Source: Gibbula magus (taxonomy: Eukaryota; Mollusca; Gastropoda; Trochida; Trochidae). From it: 64,000 nt of DNA. The stretch lies in assembly GCA_936450465.1 (NCBI GenBank), contig OW388300.1:46762358-46826357 (forward strand), written 5' to 3'. The notes under the pieces were generated by a model. The model saw only the letters and a program-made list of their open reading frames with translations, was not told the origin of the DNA and did not search any database. The translations under genes and the position numbers were made by a program. The stretch's first letter is position 1. Each line of letters begins with the position of its first letter. This document shows, piece after piece, positions 1 to 10,338 of the stretch.

Positions 1-2370
1 GGTGTGCTGCTTGGGATATAGTGAGTTGGTGTGCTGCTTTGGACATAGTGAGTTGGTGTGTTGCTTGGGATATAGTGAGTTGGTGTGCTGCTTTGGACAT
101 AGTGAGTTGGTGTGTTGCTTGGGATATAGTGAGTTGGTGTGCTGCTTTGGACATAGTGAGTTGATGTGCTGCTTGGGATATAGTGAGTTGGTGTGCTGCT
201 TTGGACATAGTGAGTTGGTGTGTTGCTTGGGATATAGTGAGTTGGTGTGCTGCTTTGGACATAGTGAGTTGGTGTGTTGCTTGGGATATAGTGAGTTGGT
301 GTGCTGCTTTGGACATAGTGAGTTTGTGTGCTGCTTGGGATATAGTGAGTTGGTGTGCTGCTTTGGACATAGTGAGTTGGTGTGTTGCTTGGGATACAGT
401 GAGTTGGTGTGCAGCTTGGGATATAATGAGTTGGTGTGCTGCTTGGGACATAGTGAGTTGGTGTGCTGCTTTGGATATAGTGAGTTGGTGTGCTGCTTGG
501 GACACAGTGAGTTGGTGTGCTGTTTGGGATATAGTGAGTTGGTGTGCTGCTTGGGATATAGTGAGTTAGTGTGCTGCTTTGGACATAAAGAGTTAGTGTG
601 CTGCTTGGGACATAGAGAGTTGATGTGTTGTTTGGGACACATTGAGTTGGTGTGCTGCTTGCGACATAGTGAGTTGGTGTGCTGCTTGGGATATAGTGAG
701 TTGGTGTGCTGCTTTGGACATAGTGAGTTGGTGTGCTGCTTGGGATATAGTGAGTTGGTGTGCTGCTTTGGACATAGTGAGTTGGTGTGTTGCTTGGGAT
801 ATAGTGAGTTGGTGTGCTGCTTTGGACATAGTGAGTTGGTGTGTTGCTTGGGATATAGTGAGTTGGTGTGCTGCTTTGGACATAGTGAGTTGATGTGCTG
901 CTTGGGATATAGTGAGTTGGTGTGCTGCTTTGGACATAGTGAGTTGGTGTGTTGCTTGGGATATAGTGAGTTGGTGTGCTGCTTTGGACATAGTGAGTTG
1001 GTGTGTTGCTTGGGATATAGTGAGTTGGTGTGCTGCTTTGGACATAGTGAGTTTGTGTGCTGCTTGGGATATAGTGAGTTGGTGTGCTGCTTTGGACATA
1101 GTGTGTTGGTGTGTTGCTTGGGATACAGTGAGTTGGTGTGCAGCTTGGGATATAATGAGTTGGTGTGCTGCTTGGGACATAGTGAGTTGGTGTGCTGCTT
1201 TGGATATAGTGAGTTGGTGTGCTGCTTGGGACACAGTGAGTTGGTGTGCTGTTTGGGATATAGTGAGTTGGTGTGCTGCTTGGGATATAGTGAGTTAGTG
1301 TGCTGCTTTGGACATAAAGAGTTAGTGTGCTGCTTGGGACATAGAGAGTTGATGTGTTGTTTGGGACACATTGAGTTGGTGTGCTGCTTGGGACACAGTG
1401 AGGTGGTGTGTTGCTTGGGATACAGTGAGTAGGTGTGCTGCTTGGGATATAGTGAGTTGGTGTGCTGCTTGCGACATAGTGAGTTGGTGTGCTGCTTGGG
1501 ATATAGTGAGTTGGTGTGCTGCTTGGGACATAGAGAGTTGGTGTGCTGCTTGGGACACATTGAGGTGGTGTACTGCTTGAGACATAGTGAGTTGGTGTAC
1601 TGCTTGGGACATAGTGAGTTGGTGTGCTGCTTGGGACACATTGAGTTGGTGTGCTGCTTGGGACACAGTGAGGTGGTGTACTGCTTGGGACACAGTGAGG
1701 TGGTGTACTGCTTGGGACATAGTGAGTTGATGTGCTGTTTGGGATATAGTGAGTTATTGTGCTGTTTGGGACACAGTGAGTTGGTGTGCTGCTTTGGATA
1801 TAGTGAGTGGTTGTGCTGCTTGGAACATAGTGAGTTGGTGTGCTGCTTGGGACATATCGAGTTGTTGTGCTACTTGGGATATAGTGAGTTGGTGTGCTGC
1901 TTTGGACATAGTGAGTTGGTGTGCTGCTTGGGACACAGTGAGTTGGTGTGTTGCTTGGGACACAGTGAGTTGGTGTGCTGCTTTGGACATAGTGAGTTGG
2001 TGTGTTGCTTGGGACACAGTGAGTTGGTGTGTTGCTTGGGACACAGTGAGTTGGTGTGCTGCTTGGGACACAGTGAGTTGGTGTGTTGCTTGGGACACAG
2101 TGAGTTGGTGTGCTGCTTTGGACATAGTGAGTTGGTGTGCTGCTTGGGACACAGTGAGTTGGTGTGTTGCTTGGGACACAGTGAGTTGGTGTGCTGCTTG
2201 GGATATAGTGAGTTGGTGTGCTGCTTGGGACACAGTGAGTTGGTGTGCTGCTTGGAATATACATGTAGTGAGTTGGTGTGCTGCTTGGGACATAGTGGGT
2301 TGGTGTGCTGCTTGGGATATAGTGGTTTGAGGTGCTGCTTGAGATACAGTGAGCGAGTGTGATACTTTAG
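1..2370. repeat. 27-bp minisatellite array (left end outside window)
   Basis: About 87 tandem copies of a 27-bp unit of the type GTGTGCTGCTTGGGATATAG plus TGAGTTG. The two commonest variants alternate (GGGATAT and TTGGACAT versions). Because 27 is a multiple of three, long open frames run through it on both strands, giving 9-residue repeats such as CCLGYSELV on plus and SQAAHQLTI on minus. There is no splice, start or domain evidence for translation, so these frames are treated as a by-product of the period. A block of 27 units is itself duplicated at a spacing of 729 bp. The array decays at about 2330-2370. Confidence 0.95.
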
Positions 2371-2726
2371 ATATAGCGAGACCATTTGGACGTTGATAAA
2401 TAAGGCAATAGTATATTTTTAAAAAGCATGACATTAGCAAAGCTAGCCACTCAAGACAGATAGTGATGCATGATTAGTTGCCAGCATCTAAGCTCGAGCG
2501 TTGGCATTGTGTTACGACTTTCGTACATGTGTAATTCAATGTTATCTCATAACATCAGCACTTGATTCGCATTATTCATTAATTGAAACATTTCAATTTG
2601 TCAACTTAGAATTTAAATTTGGGATGTCTCAGAAAAACAAGATGTCAAAGTATGCTTACTCCATTCTCAGATGAATGGTAGGAAATAGTAACTACTCCGT
2701 CAGTATAATAAATATATAGTACATAC
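2371..2726. other. AT-rich spacer, no gene seen
   Basis: Unique-looking AT-rich sequence between the minisatellite and the first cysteine-rich exon. On the minus strand it follows the GTATGT splice donor of that exon, so it is probably intron, with further exons outside the window. Confidence 0.4.
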
Positions 2727-2891
2727 CTGTTCATCAACTTCGATTTGGACCCTTTTCAAGACAACTATCTCTGTACATATAGGACACGAGGGGCACTCGT
2801 GACCATTCACAATTGTGTAACCTTCACGTAGCTGACCATTCAAACAGCGGGGCATCTTGCAGTGATAGCGAGGACACTCTATCAGGTCCGA
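2727..2891 (-). CDS. Cysteine-rich repeat exon 3
   Basis: 165 nt, 55 codons, phase 0 to phase 0. The acceptor is TTTTCCCAG and the donor GTATGT. The core has CPRYHCKMPRC, an NG and CPSCPIC, followed by a charged tail with no cysteine. It is the most divergent of the three repeats and lacks the CPSG of the other two. Confidence 0.7.
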
Positions 2892-4188
2892 CTGGGAAAA
2901 TAAAGTGAAAAGTCTTGGATTGGAAACAACTCCACCAAGGCAACCACGTATCCCTGAAAGCCACTGTAGCATTTTTTGCATTTTATAATGTTGGCGTTTA
3001 TACTGAAGGTTTAGACAGTAACCCATCCAATTTCACGACATGATTATCCGTAGTCGCAGAAACCGGTGTCACGTATAAACAAAACATGCTAGCAGCCATT
3101 TTAATTTGAACACTGATTCATTGAAGTGAATTGCTACGCAACAGTTTACATTTCTTTTCCAATTTTGTGAGATCTATTTATTTTCATTAGAAAACGTGCT
3201 ACAGTTCCTTTAATGGTTTAAAAATCACCAGGATTCTAATGATCCTATGAAATGTTTACTTCCAGACACAATACTTAATTTCCGGATTCAGGTTTGTTTA
3301 GTGTCGTATAAGCCGTGTTTCTCTTACATCAGTCATATTTCTTTTCTGTATTAGGCCAGTTGCTAAATCATATTATCTGGCTGAATCGTATGGTTTATGT
3401 AAATGACAATAAAATCTATATGTAAATGAATACATCAGAAAAGATAGTTATTAAATGCTTATAGGATACTACGATTGTGCACATCCGATGTTATTACAAT
3501 GTAACTTACTGCAATCTGTCTGACCACTTGAGCTGAATCGACACACGAGGCACACGATGGACACTGCTTTCCGTTGAAGGTCATGTAGTTCTGTTTGTAG
3601 TGACCACTCGGACACGCTAGGTACATACAGTCCACTATTGGACAGGGCATCTGAAACTGCAATTGGTATTTGTATTGTAGATGTTGCAAAAGTTACTGTG
3701 CCGGAACCCATTTGTCTTGCTAGTGATTAGTCGAGTAAGAATATATAACCTAAACCAGCACCTATTGTAAGTTAGTACATTTTTAACCAAATAAAATGTC
3801 ATGCAAAACTGATCATGCGTCTTTAAGTCTCGGAACATAAACCTAGGATGCGTAAAAAATAGTTTAATCGATTTGCTCCAATAAGGTCCCTCATTAAGAG
3901 ACAGCAATGCTTTATATGATTTACATGAAGTCATTAACACCAACCCGTCTTGCATCTTTCACGGATGTCATGCAATATATTAAATATATCGTATTAATAA
4001 TGTGTAGAATTTACTCGGAAGCAAGAACTCACCACAGCCTGCAGTTGTCTGACACTGAGCAGAGATGTGAGGTCGCACGTTCTACAAGATGGACACTTGG
4101 CTCCATTGATGGTCATGTAGTTCTGTGTGTACTGACCACTCGGACAGAACATGAAGGCGCAGTCCACGACAGGACAACGCATGTTCAG
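2727..4188 (-). CDS. Partial gene: cysteine-rich repeat protein (three exons seen)
   Basis: Three minus-strand exons (4188-4033, 3650-3510, 2891-2727) each encode one cysteine-rich repeat with the spacing CP-x3-C-x4-C, then Y and NG, then CPSC-x2-C. All three are flanked by AG acceptors and GT donors and are phase 0 at both ends, so any exon can be added or lost without a frameshift. The pattern is reminiscent of antistasin-like or other secreted disulfide-rich modules (C..C..CP.G..NG..C..C) but matches no family exactly from memory, so the family name is inference. No signal peptide, start or stop is visible; the gene must continue on both sides, possibly leftwards past the minisatellite. 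Role unknown; an extracellular protein or protease-inhibitor-like function is plausible. Confidence 0.7.
3510..3650 (-). CDS. Cysteine-rich repeat exon 2
   Basis: 141 nt, 47 codons, phase 0 to phase 0. The acceptor follows a pyrimidine-rich tract ending TTTCAG and the donor is GTAAGT. The core includes CPIVDCMYLACPSGHY and CPSCASC. Confidence 0.75.
3712..3800. repeat. Dispersed repeat copy (partner near 43.14 kb)
   Basis: The stretch around GTCGAGTAAGAATATATAAC is matched in the same orientation near 43139-43225, with recurring blocks such as CCAAATAAAAT and CATGCAAAACTG. It lies in an intron of the cysteine-rich gene. The element type is unknown. Confidence 0.5.
4033..4188 (-). CDS. Cysteine-rich repeat exon 1 (of those visible)
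   Basis: 156 nt, 52 codons, phase 0 to phase 0. The acceptor is TTTCTTCAG and the donor GTGAGT. The repeat core includes CPVVDCAFMFCPSGQY, then an NG turn and CPSCRTC. It is closest in sequence to the next exon (shared CPSG, QNYMT and NG-x2-CPSC). Confidence 0.75.
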
Positions 4189-5160
4189 CTGAAGAAACGG
4201 ATGTCAGTGAATTATTGTTTGAATGTGTGTAAGATAAATGGAAGCTCCTGTTACTATCTGAACGTTTGATACCATTAGTTGTATCTTGATACCATATAAG
4301 CGTGTTGTAATTAGTGATACGTAATACTTACATTTTGAATCAAGGAAAGATCCGCTAAGGAATAAAAAGAGGATGTGTGTGATCAGTTTACCCCCATAGG
4401 GTGAGTTTAAACATATTTTTTTCATGATGAAACGGATTGGGAACAAGTTATCCAAATTAGGATACCCTCTCCTTGTTATTTACAATATAGAACATTACAT
4501 TTCTTAAAAATAGAGCCATTGGCTCTGAAGCTCATCAGGAATCATCTCTATGGAAAAGATTAAGATATCACATAATAAGTCATTGCCCAGTCATCAAATT
4601 TAAAAGTTATTATCAAAATCGGTTACACATTAATCAATATTCATTATAAATGTAGACCTTTGCAGATTATTGTTTTACTTCCTATTTTTATTCTGGAATT
4701 ATCAACATTTATTACATAATGAAAAATAGCCCCTATTTGTTTCTTAAAATCATGTTTCTCATAGGCTCATAGTTTCATAGGCTCCTTTTCAATATTTAAT
4801 TAATAAATTCTATTGAGCATCTGAGTGTAAGACTAAATCAGTAACACAGCAGAGAAGTAACCTGAAACCTCCGTGTATTAGCTGTTGTTTGCAACTCTGC
4901 CAGGGAGTGGTCACTCCCCAGGACAACACCTGCAATTACACAACATGCAGACCCTGGACTCACAGCCAGTGAATTATAAATTTAAAATTTTGTTTTCCCC
5001 ATCTTTATTTATTTTTCTTTACTGGAACAGAAGATGTGGTATCACAAACTCATGTCACAAGTTTTAATAGTCTTATCTTACTTCATCACCAGTCATATTT
5101 AGTTCACATATCTAATGTAAAATAAAACATTTCTTAACCCTTTTTACATTTTTTCCTAAA
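4189..5160. other. No recognisable gene; probable intron or upstream sequence
   Basis: AT-rich sequence upstream of the first visible cysteine-rich exon. A cysteine-containing plus-strand open stretch near 4885-4970 was considered but has no convincing splice sites. Confidence 0.3.
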
Positions 5161-5693
5161 CCCAATACCAAAAGAAACTTTGCACCCATCTTCTTGTCTT
5201 AATAAATCACATAATAGGCAACGATTGGATTTGGGTTTTTAAGTATTGTAATAATTATTCAATTTTACATTCGATGTATGAAAATATTCATTTCAAAAGT
5301 TTATTTAAATAAAAAGTTTGGACGCATCAACATACGAGGGGTATCAAAATGTGTTTGATCAATTAGTCTGTGATTCGGTGGGGGTCTCGTACTCGGTGGT
5401 CTTTGCTAATGGGTAATATCAACGGACTTTTAACATCAGAAACTGTTTCAGTAGTGCGTTAGTCGCTTAACATGTGTGTCTTGTCAAAATTAAAAGTTTA
5501 ATTTTTTTAATTTTTTTAAATTTCATTTTTTGTAAACAAAATTAACAACTTCTGAAAAAATATATTTGACTGATGACAATACGCCATTACTTTTCAGTTT
5601 TAGTGTACGATGTCCAAAACTTGAAATATTTGTAATTGAAAAACATACATATGATAAAATCAACTGAGATGCAAAGTTTCTTTTGGTATTGGG
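5161..5693. mobile_element. MITE-like element with perfect 24-bp terminal inverted repeats
   Basis: Positions 5161-5184 are the exact reverse complement of 5670-5693 (arm starts CCCAATACCAAAAG). The interior is AT-rich with no coding sequence. Length (533 bp) and structure fit a non-autonomous DNA transposon. No clear target duplication was identified, so the superfamily is open. Confidence 0.7.
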
Positions 5694-5852
5694 TGTATGC
5701 ATCCTGTCACAATATTCAGTTCACAAGCTATTCAATAGTTCTAATTTCACATTGATTACATCAAACATGTCCATAATGTAGTATTACTCTTAAGCTGACA
5801 TGTGAAGTGCACATACAATCTCATTTTGTTCACTGCTCATTAAAACAGCTGT

Positions 5853-6228
5853 TTTAGGCGGTGACCCCTGTGATCCATATTTGGGGTCACAAGATCACCA
5901 AATCTACAATTTAGAATCCCCTTCAGTCAAGGAGTCTGTTCATAAAATTTCAGCTCTCTATGTTCATTGGGACTGGAGAAGAAGATGAAAATAGCTTTTA
6001 AGGTTATGACCCCTGTGGCCCTTATTTGGGGTCACAGGGTCACCAAATCTACAATTTAAAATCCCCATTGGCCAAGGAGTCTGTACATAAAATTTCAGCT
6101 CTCTTGAGTCATTGATTCTGGAGAAGAAGTCGAAAAAGTGAAAAGTTTACGGACGGATGGACGGACGGATGGACGGACGCCATCCCATGCCATAAGCCCA
6201 TCGGGCCTTTCAGGCCTGATGAGCTAAA
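5853..6228. repeat. Interspersed repeat: two ~130-bp units plus GGAC-type microsatellite and palindromic tail
   Basis: Two imperfect direct units begin near 5869 and 6001, each with GACCCCTGTG, TTTGGGGTCAC, AAATCTACAATTTA and AAGGAGTCTGT. They are followed by a GGAC/GGAT run (6150-6178) and a tail containing GGGCCTTTCAGGCCTGATG. This ordered composition is typical of an interspersed repeat family rather than unique DNA. No open frame is conserved. Confidence 0.7.
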
Positions 6229-7580
6229 AAGATGACAGATACTGGACAAGACAGAAATGTAAGAAGATGAAATAACAAGAAAGAAATGGTGCATGAGTGT
6301 AAATCTGTTATACAAATCGTTTGGTCTCATGAATGAAGAATTGAACTGTCTTAAATACATCTTAATTTTGACAAAATGACAGATCTGCACTTCCCTCTAA
6401 CAACAATTCAAGATTTATTGACAAACATGTTGCATGAAGGTAGTAGGGTAGTAGTCGTTGAGACATATGTATATGTGTATTTCAAGAATCGTTTATCTTT
6501 CATATTCATGTTGAGACGTGTTCAAGCTAATGCCAACTATACATGGTTGCTAACTTTGATTTTGAACATCGTTAGTTTACATGTAATCTTCGGTATAAAC
6601 TGGAGGAACTGTATTCACGTCCTGGTGTCATCGATATCATTCACAAAAATGAAAGGCCGATTTAAAGATAATAAACTGTAGATGTAACAGTGAAATTTTC
6701 TTTTCTACATTTCTTGCAAAAGAAGGAAAGGAAAGTTCATTCTTTGGCCATATTTCACCAAGCGTATTTCCTGATAGTCTCCAAGAGTAAACGGGAACAA
6801 CTGAATGACGCAACACACTCATCATCGGTAACCTCGTAACTATTTCATCACATATTAAATCATGAACATTTAACGTTATGAAAATGTGTTAAATCATTTT
6901 TATTTTACTTACTGTACCCAAAATCAAATGCTTTTAGAGGCGATATGTATTGTTACAGTAAAATAACTATTGAAGTAAGTAACACTTTATACTCATAGTG
7001 ATACATTGTACAATAAGGTAATAAACTGAAGAAGCTATATCACCTATTGAAACAATTTGTACAGTAAGAAACGTTAGGTATTATTGAAAGTGGAAATTAC
7101 ACTGTAGAAATATACTTTAAAATACATTTATAATTATTGACACAAACTAAGGTCATATTTACCTGCAAGAATCGCAGACAGACATGATATTGTTAGGTAC
7201 AGCTGCAACATATTGGTAACTTGCTTCCTTTGGCGGTGAGATCAAAAGAATTGCCTATACTCGAGATAAGGTAACATATATTGTAATAGGTTATCTCGAC
7301 CTTGTGCCAGGTGCACGTGTCTATAGTTTTCACACACGTGGAAAAATTAAACGTGATAACTTTGTTGAAGTATGTCAATGAATGAAGGTCGGCACTGATT
7401 ACACCACTTGGGGAGTTATTTATTTTGTTAGAGTTGCAGGTTATATGCCATAACCTATATCTCCGCAGGTTGGTTATCTCATAATCACCATGGTCGGTTA
7501 TGAGATATTCAACCTACGGAAACAAATGGACTTGTCAAATTTGGAAATTTTGTCAAATTAGAAATGAAAATTTTGCAGGT
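6229..7580. other. No gene recognised
   Basis: AT-rich sequence with short random open frames only. Nothing here has splice, motif or repeat support. Confidence 0.3.
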
Positions 7581-7648
7581 GACGAAAGAGGGATTTGAAC
7601 CCTGGACCTCTATAATGTCGAGCAGCGCCTTTACCAATGGAGCTTACA
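7581..7648 (-). repeat. tRNA-like (SINE head) segment
   Basis: On the minus strand there is an A-box-like AGCTCCATTGGTAAAGG and a canonical B box GGTTCAAATCC at tRNA-like spacing. The acceptor stem does not close convincingly, so a tRNA-derived SINE or tRNA pseudogene is more likely than a functional tRNA. Confidence 0.5.
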
Positions 7649-9104
7649 GGGGATTCATACCGATGAGTGTTCAATCTGCTGTGTCATGGCTGTATATTTT
7701 TTCTAGCATTATATATATGTATGTTTATGTACCAATTTATGTCTTTTTTGTGTATGGAATGAAGGATTAAGTTTGAACCTTCCTTTCGAGTTGGTAATGG
7801 GTGTATTGGGAATATTTCACTGATATATTTTGATCATGTCGTATAAATCAACAAAATACCCCATAAAATGCATATATACAATTATATATATAGTGTGTTC
7901 CGCGGGTGTGTAAGGCAAATAATGACCCGATTGCCTCGCGTTATGGCAATAAACTCGCGAGTTTATATGCCATTACCGCTCGGCACCGGGCCATTATTTA
8001 CTACTTAAATTCTGGTTTGTGGATACATAGATGTAAATGTTAACGTTGTTTAGATGAATGAATCAGTAATGTAAGTATCGACTCATACCACAATTGGCAT
8101 GTCACGAGGCTCTGCACATAGTCAACGTGACAGCTATCAGTGAAATCCAGCAACAATGACTGTGGATGGGTGACCCTCTCCTAGGCAGGGTAAACTAAAT
8201 GTTATAAGGGTTGAATCTCTTCCTCAAGCTTAGACATGAGTTGAAAACTTACTAGTCGGGTCGCAATTTATTGTGTTCATCCAATAACATAGATACCTAG
8301 TTATACCTGTTTTGGGGTTGAATGGTATCTCGGGTTCTATCAGGTTGTGTAAATCATGCATTAGTATATCCAAAGGATAATATGATGTTACCATATAGTA
8401 GGTATATGTAGGTCGTGTACTATACACTGTACACCCTGTAGCTGCACCTTAAGATCCATTCGATCAGTGAAAGTGGGTTGTTAAACATAGTGCTCCAGGC
8501 AAACACTCTCAGCAATGTAAGGTGATAGATGCTAGGATGATTTGATTGGATCTATGAATAAACGATGGGACCTTCTCTTATTCATTGTTTTACACTGAAC
8601 AATACAACAAAAAATGTACATAGCGTATGCTTATACACTTTTCAAGCTTTAGCCACGACGTTTAATGTTTGCCACTGAATGTGTTCTACCCGATGAGAAA
8701 GTACATAAATCGGATCACCAAATGTTCTTCATATTATTCCCTAGCACCAAAACTCCCTAACAACAGTCTTTCACATTGTAAAAGAAATTGTTAATTTTTC
8801 AAAATTAATTTGTAATAATAACTCTTGAGTTTTTTTTATTAATATTTCTTCAACGGAAATATTTTAAAACATGTGCCACGTGTTTTGTTATCAAGGCAGA
8901 TTACAATCGACGGTTTCCCGAGGAATTAAAATTACAAAATAGTGCATTCTCGGAACAAGGTCGATTTTAATCAGACTGGTTATCAAGATGAGATTCACTG
9001 GCAACTTTATAATGTTCATTTTCCACGACGTTGCTCAGTAATGTTACGTGTTTAGAAGAACTTTTTTTAAATATTAGTATATACATTCAGACATTTTTCA
9101 TATA
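7649..9104. other. No gene recognised
   Basis: Non-coding AT-rich sequence. It includes a short stretch near 7898-8000 with an imperfect palindromic arrangement of GCCAATACC-like and TTATGGCAATAAAC words. No feature can be named. Confidence 0.3.
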
Positions 9105-9282
9105 CAGTCAGACCTCGTTTAACCGGACTCCGTATAACCGGAAACCGCCTATCCGCACGGAAGCATCTCAAATCTTTTCTTATAATGTCTATGCAAAAAT
9201 TGATTCGCTTAACCGAACGACTTGCTCTCCGAAAGATATTTTCAACTGTAACCAAATTGTGCGGAAAAACGGGGTCTGACTG
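9105..9282. mobile_element. Pogo/Tigger-like MITE, 178 bp
   Basis: The termini are CAGTCAGACCTCGTTT and its near inverse (AAACGGGGTCTGACTG), flanked on both sides by TA (9103-9104 and 9283-9284). A TA duplication with CAGT-starting inverted ends is characteristic of the pogo branch of Tc1/mariner. No transposase is encoded. Confidence 0.8.
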
Positions 9283-9979
9283 TATGTGAAGGTGTTTCAT
9301 AGATACTAGTGATACTTGGAGACATACATTTTGAAGGGACAGGTGGAGTATATATGAACTTGCTTAAGGTTCTTTGAATCTGATATCCTTGGGTACTAAA
9401 GAACTTTGGCACATTGTAATCTCAATTTGAAAGTATGTCAAGCCATGCAACAAACATTCATCATGAGATTATCCTTATCTAAGATACCTACATTCTTGAC
9501 AAGTTGACCAGTTATTGTTAAGTTCAGACACTGGAGACAGGTGGGGTTTGTTGGTGGGGGTTTTTTTTGGGGGGGGGGGGGGGTGTTGAAGCCATAATGT
9601 TTGCATTTTGTTTTAATATAAAACAAAACCAAAGACTCTTACATAAATTATCGGAAATAGTTTATTGTCATAAATTTAAATAATTAGCATTCTTGTCATT
9701 ATTCTTGTCGTAAGTACTTAAATGAGAGAGATAATCGCAAGTTTCATTTACTTTTGGTAAATTTAATCCGGCGATTTTTCAAGGTACATGTAGGTACTCA
9801 TTGTGTGTTTGAATTCTCATTATGCAACAATTGACATTTTTCTTTCAAATCTTAAATACTTCTCAAATGCTTCACAAATTCCAAATACAATGTTAACCTT
9901 CAAATGAAATACTTCAATGACGTCACTCTTTTATCACAAAAGTTGAAAATAAATATAAAAGAACGAGCGTCATGCCCCA

Positions 9980-10338
9980 TTATCTGACGGGTAGTTTAGG
10001 GAAGTGTACAGTCCTGACTAAAGGTACGGATACACGTGGTTTCTTCTTCACAGAGAACACTTCCTCGATTTTATCCACTATATCCTTCCGCCTGATCTCC
10101 AGTAAAGTGTCCAGCAGATCTTGCAGCTTGGCCCGTGTGTGCATCCGCCGCCAGCGGGATAGTGCCTGCTTGGCTTGCTCCTCCAGGGTGTCGCGCATGT
10201 ATGTTTTGAAGATGTTGTCGATATCAGCGTTCACTGTTTCCTCCCCGCGAACTGGGTAAAAGGGGAGGGACCGATACAGTTTCACCCAGTCTCCTTCCAC
10301 CCACACTGTTGTGATGCGGCATGCGCGCTCCAGCTTAT
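9980..10338 (-). CDS. Death-domain-like gene, exon 4 (death domain and stop)
   Basis: 359 nt; the acceptor is CATCCGCAG. It completes the split codon and runs to TAA at 9982-9980. It carries the whole death-domain-like region, followed by a short basic tail (SVKKKPRVSVP). Conserved features include the W in GDWVKL, the acidic ADID and the RW pair before the last helices. Confidence 0.85.

Noticed and set aside
2..2385. Long repetitive reading frames on both strands (CCLGYSELV, SQAAHQLTI, PKQHTNSLY repeats)
   Set aside because: They follow from a 27-bp tandem period and exist in several frames at once; no start context, splice site or domain supports translation.
4885..4975. Plus-strand cysteine-containing stretch (CLQLCQGVVTPQDNTCNYTTC) as another cysteine-rich exon
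   Set aside because: It is on the strand opposite to the three good exons, has a different cysteine spacing and lacks a clear splice donor.
9540..9592. G-rich run as a telomeric or regulatory G-quadruplex
   Set aside because: A simple G homopolymer beside a T run; no repeat structure or gene context to support a function.
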